NCBI GenBank assembly: GCA_030015575.1
Contig: JASDDO010000006.1
Coordinates: 110,104,045 to 110,168,044, forward strand
Direction of reading: 5' to 3'
DNA from: Agapanthus africanus
Taxonomy: Eukaryota > Streptophyta > Magnoliopsida > Asparagales > Amaryllidaceae
DNA: 64,000 nt
Positions 49,820-60,174 of this stretch are shown here, piece after piece. The notes below the pieces were generated by a model that was not told the DNA's origin, ran no database searches, and worked only from the letters and a program-made list of their open reading frames with translations. Each line of letters begins with the position of its first letter. The stretch's first letter is position 1. Both the position numbers and the translations under genes were made by a program.

Positions 49820-50898
49820 TGTTAGTGTATATGCCCTAGAGCCCATTACTGTATCATACTAGTCTATATATTACTTAATGGAAGCTTGAGATATTCACCT
49901 TGTTTAAACAATCTTGCTCAATATAGTAGTATGCTACTTGGTTTGTTTCTACTTCAATGTGTACATGTGTTTATTTTAGTATATCACCTATACACATTAG
50001 TGGAGCCCTTAGGATCTTTGCTTGATTACCAGCGTTGTGATGGCAGTCACACTAGTGGTGGCTGGGTAATCTATAAGCACATCCTTATGCAGGTCCCTAG
50101 TCGTAGGACTATCGAGACTGGGCATCGATACTCCGGAGTAGACTAGCGTATGCGCTTCTCATCCCAGTGTGGGAGACGGTCTGTCCCATAGCCGTCAGTA
50201 CGTCGTACTTGAGATAGTATGCGGGTGCTCGTTGGGTTACGAGTACACTGGACAGGACTCGTCGGGAACTGTTGGTTGGTACTGTACCTATCGTCAGTTA
50301 TCAGTTCCCAGGTGACATGAGTACTGCTTAGTCCGCTGACTTGATACTGTCACTTCGCCTCGAGTGTGTTCCTACTGTACTTAGATTACTACCCTACCAC
50401 GGCTCAAAGGAGTCGTGCAAACAGGTAGTAGTTGGGTGCAGTACCGAAGCACTTGGTGGAAGTGACGGTTAGACAGGATTCGTCTCTCCCAGTATTGGGG
50501 GTTGACATCGCGCTGTGTCTAGAAGAGCCATTACACGAGTAGTCCCTGGCCAGGGCAAGCGAGATATACTTGTAGGTTTCCAGTGTTATCTCAGGGTGTT
50601 CTGGGCTTCACTCCGACACGACTTGTACCGCTATTAGGGGACTGACGTTTACCGCCCCCTAGGCCCGTCATGCGATGTATCAGACGAACAGACCGGACTG
50701 TATAGAGACTGTCACAGTCAGACTCAGTGAGAGTTCAGATGGGTTCCACCTCGTCAGTCTTCCTGTCGGCATCTACCTGGGGACCGTTACGCACAGCTAG
50801 TGCCGCTTGCGGTCTGTGGTTAAACCCACTGCCAGCGTAGTGTCGAATGTTTAGAGTCCCACAAAGAAAGCTATTCGCCTTTAGGCAAAAGAGTAGAG

Positions 50899-50956
50899 GT
50901 CGCATGGTTTTGCGACAGGTCGCATGGTTTTGCAACAGGTCGCATGGTTTTGCAAC
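50899..50956 (+). repeat. A2 5' LTR minisatellite, three units
   Basis: 20-bp period, unit GTCGCATGGTTTTGCGAC. The second and third units carry the variant TGCAAC. Confidence 0.9.
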
Positions 50957-51156
50957 AGGGTTCGGTCACATCCGTGCACTTGTGCACGTACAGTGTCCGG
51001 ACAGTTAACACTAGCGGGCTTTGGTTTAAGCCAGATCCTAGTGTACGTTTTGGGATTGGTTTTATCTCGTTTGTATTCGTGTTCCTCGGAACGCGGATGC
51101 GGGTGTGTATGCACAGTTGACGGAGAGACAGAGGCAGAGGATTCTCATTAGGGTTG

Positions 51157-51314
51157 TTGACTGTTGACTGTTGACTTTTTGCTCAACCCTAATAAGAATA
51201 TGATATATGATTAACATTAATATTAATTAAGTATTATAGTGACATGGTTGTTGAGGGGTTAACTTTGTTGACTTGTTGACTTTGTTGACCGGTTGACTAG
51301 GTTGGACTAGTTGA
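51157..51314 (+). promoter_or_regulatory. A2 5' LTR cluster of TTGAC (W-box-like) motifs
   Basis: About eight TTGACT/TTGACC motifs in roughly 160 bp, matching the clusters in A1 and in the A2 3' LTR (59359-59518). Confidence 0.5.
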
Positions 51315-51974
51315 CCATCATCATGACAATGGCTATCATTTCATGGCAAAGACTTTTGCTTGCTTCTTTCTCTTGTGCAAAATGAGTGCATGAAATGATA
51401 TGGCCATTTTGACTTAAACCATCACATAATACTTGATTGCTATTATTTGTTATGATGGCTTTGGATTATAAGAGCCAAGAGGGAAAAAGTCTTGCTCATT
51501 ATCTCATTTTCCTTTCTCTCTCTTGTTTGAGCTCTCACCCTCTTCCTCTTACTCTCCCTCTCTCTAGTCTATGGTTCACTTGTCTCATGTGTTGAGAAGC
51601 AAGAACCATAGAGAAAAATCCCAACACACTCTCCTCTACTCACTTTAGTTCACAAGGTTTGGCAAACCAAGTGAACTAGTTTCTTCAAAGTTCGAAGAAG
51701 AAGCCAAATGTAGAAGCTTTCGGGTGGATCGATCTTCGACGCAAGGAGACGACGGGGTGAAGCCGATCTGTAAACCATCGAGAGTTGAAGACGAAGGAGT
51801 TCAAGAAAGAAAGGTATAACCTCCTAACCGAGTAGTTAACAACTCCTAGTTAGATTGTTAGGTAGATAGTTTAACAAAGATCCGTTTTGAGTCCATGTTA
51901 CCTCCTCTAGAAAAATCGTTTTTCGTCATTTCCGCAAGCCCTTAAGTACCGGGAGCGGTAGCATGGACTTACAG

Positions 51975-51987
51975 TGGTATCAGAGCC
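51975..51987 (+). promoter_or_regulatory. A2 primer-binding site
   Basis: TGGTATCAGAGCC, one base after the LTR. Confidence 0.93.
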
Positions 51988-52180
51988 AGGTTAAACACTA
52001 TCTAACATGTTAGCAAAGTTAGTAGAAATTCGATCGGAGAAAAAGTCGCGAAATACACCCGGAAATCAAACTTGCTGTCGATTTTTAAAGTGCTGTAAGA
52101 ATAATAAATCATGCTTCAAATATCGACTCAGGGTTTTTATAGTGTACTACAGAAAAACGATCCACAGATCCCATCAAAAC

Positions 52181-52226
52181 GCCGCGGAAACGCGGCCGGA
52201 GCTTGCTCCCGCCGCGGTTCCGCGGC
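52181..52226 (+). promoter_or_regulatory. A2 GC-rich leader hairpin
   Basis: Outer GCCGCGGAA/TTCCGCGGC as in A1. The inner stem GCGGCCGGAGC/GCTCCCGCCGC (one mismatch) closes on a TT loop. It is 46 nt long and starts 194 nt after the primer site. The tip of the stem differs from A1 on both arms. Confidence 0.75.
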
Positions 52227-53367
52227 CGATTTAACTCGGCTGTGGATCGTCTTCACTGCAGAATACTCTATAGGGTATTTTGGGATTTTTGGGATATGTT
52301 TTTTCTGCCCAGATTTTCCAGAAAGAAAAATTTGTTTTGGGGGCTTGAAAAACCGTATTTTTATCGAACTTCTAAAGACTAAGGCTAACGGGTTTATATC
52401 TGTGATGTGATATTTGTATTGAACGTCTGCTAATCGCTATATGTTGATTAGTGGGAGTTATACAAATCTGTGATCTGTAATGATTGATGGTATGTGTATA
52501 TGAATTCTTTGGATTGTCGCGGATGAATAGCCGGGGGTTGTGAGATGAGAGTTTTTCCTTTTATCTTTCAATTCATGTAATATGTAAATTGATGTAATAT
52601 TATTTTTGGCCGCACAACCGGGTCGGGGTTGTAGCCGTCATTGTATAATTTCTTTTTACTGTTTTTGCTCCTAGGATAGACCCAAGGTGGGGTGCACAAA
52701 CTACCGGGTATCTCGAAGTGCCGAGTGGCCTACTCACGTCGTTGAGGGAGGTTGCTCCACTTCGGATATTTGGCGGGTAGTTTGCCGCACCCGTAGAGGT
52801 CTAGGGTGGGATATTGGCTATTCATCGCGACCGTGTAATCCGCTTTTCGTTACAGGCTCGTACGAATTGCGGATTCCTAGTATATCCAATGTATTCATCT
52901 GTGATCTGAAATAGCTATCATTGCAATATATCTATATATGGTATTATTTAGGCATTGCTTATGTTTTGCAGCCGCGCTAGCCCAGCCCCCGCTCTGTCGT
53001 TAGTTAAGTAACCTAACGGGTAATGACGGGGCCCCGTGGCGAATACGAATGACATAAGCGTACGTCATATTTTGGTTGTTTTCTGCAATGGTAGGATTAA
53101 ATGATGGGACGCATTAAAAGAACTAATGCAAGAAAAAGACGCATTAAAAGAACTAATGCAAGAAAAATAAACCATGTAAAAGTCGTTGGAACACTTTCAA
53201 AAACCACTCGATTTCTTTTCAAAATAACTTTTAAATGCGGAGCTTAAGCCACTCCTTTTAAAAGCTATCTCGTTCCATCGATCATATCAAGTTCACTACG
53301 TTCACGGTTTTGCCAAAACCATCCATAGCCCTCCATCATTTCAGTTAAATATTCGGTAGTATTCAAG

Positions 53368-53580
53368 CTATGTATTTTGACCTCACGCCAAGGCATAGTG
53401 ATTGGTAGCTGCCGGATATTTATCTGTTGCATAGATAGAATGCGTTGGTTTGAGACAGTCGTACTGCCATTTTGGCCTACGTCAAGGGTAGGTACGGGTG
53501 GGTTCAAATTAACCTGGATAATGATGGGAAGAACTTGACATGTGACTTATGACATTTTGACCTCACGCCAAGGTCATAAG
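53368..53580 (+). promoter_or_regulatory. A2 three stem-loops of the leader
   Basis: Loop 1 at 53368-53398 (CTATG/CATAG), loop 2 at 53460-53496 (CGTAC...GTACG), loop 3 at 53546-53580 (CTTATGAC/GTCATAAG). The enclosed cores are TTTTGACCTCACGCCAAGG (loops 1 and 3) and TTTTGGCCTACGTCAAGG (loop 2). The gag start lies about 500 nt downstream. Confidence 0.75.
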
Positions 53581-54039
53581 AGCATGGGGCAAAAATCCAC
53601 ATCGGGAGTTTCAAAAGATCTGAAACTTGCTAGTGTTGCATACCATTTGGAGTATGATGATTCTGGTAGGATTCTTTCAGTTTTGTCACACAATAATATT
53701 TGGATCCCGATCCTACTGTGAATATATGCTACTCCTCGGGAAATTTCTCACTTAACGATCAATGCTATAAACCAAGTAGGTGTCTAGAAAGGTGTTAGCG
53801 GGGCTACGCCCCCAGGGAAAAGAGGTTCTTAAATTAAGGAACTTCGCGAAAGCGTTGGAAAACCTCCCTCGAAGTATCGACACCAGCCTGGCCGAACGGT
53901 TATGGAAGAATTGTACGGTGAGATTGATCCTGACTAATTCTTCCTTTTTGGTTTGAGGAGGGATTCGAGAGACAGTGGGAGCCATCTTGTTTAGACAAAT
54001 TAAAAACCACTATAAACTTGCAAGAGCATCATGCTAAAG

Positions 54040-54066
54040 TGTTTCTTCTCTCTCTCCTAATTGCAG
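54040..54066 (+). promoter_or_regulatory. A2 pyrimidine tract and CAG, 3' splice-site-like
   Basis: TTTCTTCTCTCTCTCCTAATT is followed by GCAG|CGACC, with the gag ATG at 54079, 12 nt after the AG. Confidence 0.45.
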
Positions 54067-54078
54067 CGACCAAACAAC

Positions 54079-57000
54079 ATGACCGGACTTAAGTTATTAC
54101 TAGATAAAAACATATTGACAGGGCCAAACTACAAAGATTGGCTCAGGAATGTCAAAATGGCAATCACTTATGACAACTTGGGGTATCTCCTTACCACCAA
54201 AGCTCCCCCTGTCCCAGGTCCCACCTCCAGCGTCGTGGATAAGGAAATCCGTAAGACTTGGGAGATCGATTGCGCGAAGGCCAGGTGCCTCGTGCTTGCC
54301 TCTATGGACAACGAACATCTGAGGAGGCACGAGAATATGGACCTCGAATCCATATTTCTCCATACAAAAGAACTGTATGGATAGCAATCTCGTATCGCAA
54401 GATACGAAGTGTCGAAGAAGTTATTTTCGGCAAGGTTGGCCATCGGATCATCGGTAGCGGAACACGTTCTTAAGATGATTGGCTTCATTGAGGAGCTCGC
54501 GGATCTTGGGACCACGTTAGAGAACGAGCTCTATACGGACTTGATTCTCCAGTCCCTTCCTTCCACTTACGCCCAGTTTATCCTCAATTTCAACTTACAA
54601 GAAAAAGAAGTTGAACTTTCAGAACTCCTCAACATGCTGAGGAGTGCAGAGGGCACCCTACAGAAAGGTAGGGAAACATCCACTTTGTTTGTAGGAGGAT
54701 CTTCCACTTCTAGGTCCAAGGTGAAAGCCAAGGGAAAGAAGAAGAAAGCCTCCGCCAAACCAAGGGGCGGTGTTAGTAAACTGGATACGAAGGGAAAAGC
54801 AAAAGCAACAAAGGTAGCGGGAAGGCTTATGGATAAAGAAGAGTGCTTTTTCTGTCATAAGAGTGGTCACTGGAAGAAAGATTGCAGGGCTTGGAAAGCC
54901 AGGACACAGGAACTGAAGCAAATTAGGGCTTCAGCTTCAGGTGTGTATGTTATTGAAAACTGTCTATCAATAAACTCTACTTCCTGTGTATTGGATACCG
55001 GATCATGATCTCATATCTGTAATTCTTTGCAGGCGTTGAGAAACCGTAGGGTTTTGAAGGCAGGTGACATGACCCTCAAAGTTGCAAACGGAGCTAGCAT
55101 GGATGCTAAGGCCGTGGGGGACTATCACCTAGGGTTGTCAGATGGACACGTTTTGGTTTTGCGTAATTGCTATTTTGTACCCAACGCAACTTGTAATATC
55201 ATTTCTGTATCTTTGACGTCTAAAGAAGGTTATGAATTTGCGTTGTAAGTAATGTTGTAAACATTCACCTTAATCAAGTTCTGATTGGGTCAGGTACATT
55301 AAGCAATGGTATATACGTATTAAACCAACCATAGATTTTCAATGTCCAGAATACACACAAAAGAAAGTCTCCGGAAATAAATCAGACTTTCTTATGGCAT
55401 TGTAGACTGGGTCACATCAGTGAGAGAAGGTTGACGAAGTTACATGCAGAAGGATATTTGAATCCGTTCGAATATCAATCGTATGACACTTATCAATCCT
55501 GTCTCAAAGGAAAGATGATAAAGACTCCGTTCGCTGGACACGGAGTAAGAGCGAGCGAGCTCTTGGGACTCGTACACAGCGACGTGTGCGGTCTAATGTC
55601 TACACATGCGCAAAGCGGTTATTCTTACTTCATTACTTTTACGGATGACTTTTCAAGGTACGGTTATGTCTTCTTAATGAAACATATGTCCGAAGCCTTT
55701 GGAAAATTCCAGGAATATAAGAATGAAGTAGAAAAACAAACCGGCAAAAGTATCAAGAAACTAAGATCGGATCGAGGTGGTGAATACTTGAGTGCCGAGT
55801 TCCTGGACTATTTAAAAGAGAACGGAATTCTCTCTCAGCTTACTCCTCCATACACTCCGCAACATAACGGTGTATCGGAGAGACGGAACCGAACTCTATT
55901 AGATATGGTACGGTCCATGATGAGTAACGCTGAGTTACCGCGATCATTCTGGAGATATGCAATAGAATCAGCCGCATACCTTTTGAACCGAGTTCCGACT
56001 AAGACTGTGCCTACCACAGCATATGAGATATGGAGTGGGAAGAAACCCTATCTTCAATATTTGAAGATCTGGGGATGTCCGGCTTTTGTCAAAAAGCAGA
56101 ATGCGGACAAGCTCGAGGCATGCTCAGTACTGTGCAAGTTTTTGGGATACCCAAAGAACTCCACGGGGTATCTCTTCTATTACGCAGAGGAACAAAAGAT
56201 CATTGTTTCTCGTAATGCCGACTTTCTGGAACACCAGTTCTTAGAAAAGGAAACAAGTGGGAGCGAAACAGAACTGGAAGAAATTCAGGAACCATAGACT
56301 ATTACTAAAAACTTAGTAGAACCAGAAGGTTCAAAAGAAAATGACATTCCGACGCCGCTCCGCAGGAGTAGTAGGCAGTCTCATCCGCCCGAGAGATACT
56401 ACGGTTTTCTCATAGACGGGGATAGAGAGGATTGCATCATAGATTATGATGAGCCGACTAGCTTCCAGCAGGCCATTCAGAGCGTTGACTCGGTAAAATG
56501 GCTGGATGCAATGCGGACCGAAATGGAGTCCATGTACACCAACAAAGTATGGACGTTGGACGTTGCTCCAGATGGGGTAAAACCCGTAGGATGCAAGTGG
56601 ATCTTCAAAAGGAAGATTGGTGTAGATGGACAGGTTGAGACCTATAAAGCTAGACTGGTTGCAAAGGGTTTTCGTCAAAGACATAGTTTGGACTATGACG
56701 AGACCTTTTCTCCAGTAGCAATGCTGAAATCCATTCGGATCCTTCTTGCCATTGCTGCCTTTCACGATTATGAGATTTGGCAGATGGACGTAGAGACCGC
56801 TTTTCTAAATGAAAATTTAGAGGAGTGTATTTATATGGACCAGCCAGAGGGTTTCATTCAGAGTGGGGGCAGCGGAAAGGTGTGCAAGTTGCTTAAGTCC
56901 ATCTATGGACTAAAGCAGGCATCGCGGAGTTGGAACATCTGTTTTGATGAGACAGTTAAGGAATTTGGCTTTATCAAAAATCCAGATGAACCATGCATCT

Positions 57001-58027
57001 ATAGTAGATTTGTAGCGAGAACTGTAGTATTCCTCATTTTATACGCGGATGACATTCTCTTAATAGGAAATGACATTCCTATGCTACAATCTGTCAAAGG
57101 GTTCTTGTCACAAAGGTTCTCCATGAAAGACCTGGGTGATGCCTCATACATTCTGGGGATCCGGATCTATCGTGACAGATCCAAGAGGATACTGGTACTT
57201 TCACAGTCCAGGTACATCGACACCATACTGAAAAGATTCAGTATGGAAGATTCCAAGCGCGGTAATCTACCGGCTTGTCACGGGATCACCCTCTCCAAAG
57301 AGATGTCTCCCAAGACTGATTTGGAAAGGGATCGCATGTCTATTATACCCTACGCTTCTGCGGTAGGCTCTATAATGTATGCGATGTTGTGTACCAGACC
57401 AGATGTAGCTTATGCACTGACTGTGGTAAGCCGGTATCAGTCAAACCCTAGAGAGAAACACTGGAGAGCAGTAAAGAACATTCTCAAGTACCTGAGAAGG
57501 ACTAAGGAGATGTTCTTGGTGTATGGCGGAAAAGACCTCCAGATCGAGGCCTTTGCTGACTCCAGCTTCCAAAGTGACAAGGATGATTCCAAGTCCATGT
57601 CGGGTTATGTCTTTACCCTCAATGGAGGGGCGGTGTGTTGGAAGAGTTCCAAACAGGAAACCGTTGCAGACTCGACGATGGAAGCGGAATATATCGCTGT
57701 TGTAGATGCCGCAAAGAAGCTGTCTGGGTAAGGAAGTTCTTAACTGAACTTTAGGTGGTCCCGTCCATTGTTGATCCAATACCTCTGTATTGCGAAAACA
57801 ACGGGGCTATAGCTTTAGCGAAGGAACAAAGGTCCCGTCCGAAGTCCAGACACATCTTGAGGAGGTATCACCTGATCAGGGAGATCGTGGGTCTCCAGGA
57901 GATCGAGGTTCGGAGAGTTTCTACGGAAGATAACACTGCTGATCCACTCACAAAGGCCTTACCCCAGACTCAGTTCGAGCGGCTGATCGAGATGATAGGT
58001 CTTCGATACGCCAGTACATGGCCTTAG
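54079..58027 (+). pseudogene. A2 gag-pol coding region (fossil)
   Basis: Gag runs from the ATG at 54079 (MTGLKLLLDKN...) to about 54.83 kb, with the UBN2-type core and a Lys-rich tail. The CCHC zinc knuckle CFFCHKSGHWKKDC is near 54.85 kb, protease with an LDTGS motif near 54.99 kb, integrase at about 55.38-56.1 kb (HISERR finger, HSDVCG, LRSDRGGEYLS, NGVSERRNRTLLD), reverse transcriptase at about 56.6-57.2 kb (ARLVAKGFRQ, YADDILLIGND), and RNase H at about 57.54-58.03 kb (ADSSFQSD, SSKQETVADSTMEAEYIA, SRHILRRYH). Length and order are normal for Angela-like copia. It is broken and should be treated as a fossil; it is the best-preserved copy here. Confidence 0.92.
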
Positions 58028-58030
58028 TGC

Positions 58031-58041
58031 AAGTGGGAGAT
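58031..58041 (+). promoter_or_regulatory. A2 polypurine tract
   Basis: AAGTGGGAGAT, directly before the 3' LTR. Confidence 0.92.
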
Positions 58042-60174
58042 TGTTAGTGTATATGCCCTATAGGCCATTACTGTATCAAACTAGTCTGTATATTACTTAA
58101 TGGAATCTTGGGATATTCACCTTGTATAAACAATCTTGCTCAATATAGTAGTATGCTACTTGGTTTGTTTCTACTTCAATGTGTACATGTGTTTATTTTA
58201 GTATATCACCTATACACATTAGTGGAGCCCTTAGGATCTTTGCTTGATTACCAGCGTTGTGATGGCAGTCACACTAGTGGGGGCTGGGTAATCTATAACC
58301 ACATCCTTATGCAGGTCCCTAGTCGCAGGACTATCGAGACTGGGCATCAATACTCAGGAGTAGACTAGCGTATGCGCTTCTCATCCCAGTGTGGGAGACG
58401 GTCTGTCCCACAGCCGTCAGTACGTCGTACTTGAGATAGTATGCGGGTGCTTGTTGGGTTACGAGTACACTGGACAGGACTCGTCGGGAACTGTTGGTTG
58501 GTACTGTACCTATCGCCAATTATCAGTTCCCAGGTGACATAAGTACAGCTTAGTCCGCTGACTTGACACTGTCACTTCGCCTCGAGTGTGTTCCGACTGT
58601 ACTTAGATTACTACCCTACCACGGCTCAAAGGAGTCGTACAAACAGGTAGTAGTTGGGTGCAGTCCCGAAGCACTTGGAGGCAGTGACGGTTAGACAGGA
58701 TTCGTCTCTCCCGGTATTGGGGGTTGACATCGCGCTGTGTCTAGGAGTGCCATTACACGAGTAGTCCCTGGCCAGGGCAAGCGAGATATACTGGTAGGTT
58801 TCCAGTGTTATCTCAGGGTGTTCTGGGCTTCAGTCCGACACGACTTGTACCGCTATTAGTGGACTGACGTTTACCGCCCCCTAGGCCCGCCATGCGATGT
58901 ATCAGACGAACAGACCGGACTGTATGGAAACTGTCACAGTCAGACTCAGTAAGAGTTCAGATGGGTTTCACCTCGTCAGTCTTCTTATCGGCATCTACCT
59001 GGGGACCGTTACGCACAGCTAGTGCCGCTTGCGGTCTATGGTTACACCCACTGCCAGCGTAGTGTCGAATCTTTAGAGTCCCACACAGAAAGCTATTCGC
59101 CTTTAGGAAAAAGAGTAGAGGTCGCATGGTTTTGCGACAGGTCGCATGGTTTTGCGACAGGGTTCGGTCACATCCGTGCACTTGTGCACGTACAGTGTCT
59201 GGACAGTTAAAACTAGCGGGCTTTGGTTTAAGCCAGATCCTAGTGTATGTTTTGGGATTGGTTTTATCTCGTTTGTATTCGTGTTCCTCGGAACGCGGAT
59301 GCGGGTGTGTATGCACAGTTGACGGAGAGACAGAGGCAGAGGATTCTCATTAGGGTTGTTGACTGTTGACTGTTGACTTTTTGCTCAACCCTAATGAGAA
59401 TATGATATAAGATTAACATTAATATTAATTAAGTATTATAGTGACATTGTTGTTGTGGGGTTGACTTTGTTGACTTGTTGACTTTGTTGATCGGTTGACT
59501 AGGTTGGACTAGTTGACCATCATCATGACAATGGCTACCATTTCATGGCAAAGACTTTTGCTTGCTTGTTTCTCTTGTGCAAAATGAGTGCATGAAATGA
59601 TATGGCCATTTTGACTTAAACCATCACATAATACTTGATTGCTATTATTTGTTATGATGGCTTTGGATTATGAGAGCCAAGAGGGAAAAAGTCTTGCTCA
59701 TTCTCTCATTTTCCTTTCTCTCTCTTGTTTGAGCTCTCACCCTCTTCCTCTTGCTCTCCCTCTCTCTAGACTATGGTTCACTTGTCTCATGTGTTGAGAA
59801 GCAAGAACCATAGAGAAAAATCCCAACACACTCTCCTCTACTCACTCTAGTTCATAAGGTTTGGCAAACCGAGTGAACTAGTTTCTTCAAAGTTCGAAGA
59901 AGAAGCCAAAGGTAGAAGCTTTCCGGTGGATCGATCTTCGGCGCAAGGAGATGACGGGGTAAAGCCGATCCGTACACCATCGAGAGTTGAAGACGAAGGA
60001 GTTCAAGAAAGAAAGGTATAACCCCTAACCGAGTAATTAACAACTCCTAGTTAGGTTGTTAGGTAGATAGTTTAACAAAGATCCGTTTTGAGTCCATGTT
60101 ACCTCCTCTAGAAAAATCGTTTTTCATCATTTCCGCAAGCCCGTAAGTACCGGGAGCGGTAGCATGGACTTACA
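58042..60174 (+). repeat. A2 3' LTR, 2133 bp
   Basis: TGTTAGTG...GACTTACA. It is about 20 bp shorter than the 5' LTR, mainly because its minisatellite (59121-59158) has two units instead of three. Confidence 0.95.
59121..59158 (+). repeat. A2 3' LTR minisatellite, two units
   Basis: GTCGCATGGTTTTGCGAC occurs twice with a 20-bp period. The 5' LTR of the same insertion has three. Confidence 0.9.

Larger units (their letters stand above)
49820..51973 (+). repeat. A2 5' LTR, 2154 bp
   Basis: TGTTAGTG...GACTTACA. It carries the hairpin minisatellite (three units, 50899-50956) and a TTGAC cluster (51157-51314). Confidence 0.95.
51988..54066 (+). other. A2 untranslated leader
   Basis: About 2.1 kb with no supported gene. 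It carries the GC-rich hairpin near the primer site, the three stem-loops near gag, and a splice-acceptor-like end. Confidence 0.8.
49820..60174 (+). mobile_element. Copia element A2 (Ty1/copia, Angela-like), both LTRs present
   Basis: Complete in outline: 5' LTR 49820-51973, primer site, leader, gag-pol, purine tract, 3' LTR 58042-60174; 10355 bp. The flanks GCGAC (49815-49819) and ACGAC (60175-60179) are a 5-bp target duplication with one change; the uninterrupted B1 LTR reads CCGACACGACTTGT on the minus strand near 41230. In the first roughly 335 bp the two LTRs differ at about 12 sites (3.6%), suggesting about 1.4 million years. Coding is broken, with roughly five breaks, but all domains remain recognisable. 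Confidence 0.95.

Noticed and set aside
53500-53520. tRNA-like internal promoter (GGGTTCAAATTAACC) in the leader
   Set aside because: It resembles a B box only loosely, and no matching A box or tRNA fold is present.
4749-60174. A1 and A2 as two halves of one large inverted duplication
   Set aside because: They sit in different host LTRs (C1 and B2), and A2 has its own target duplication, so they are independent insertions.
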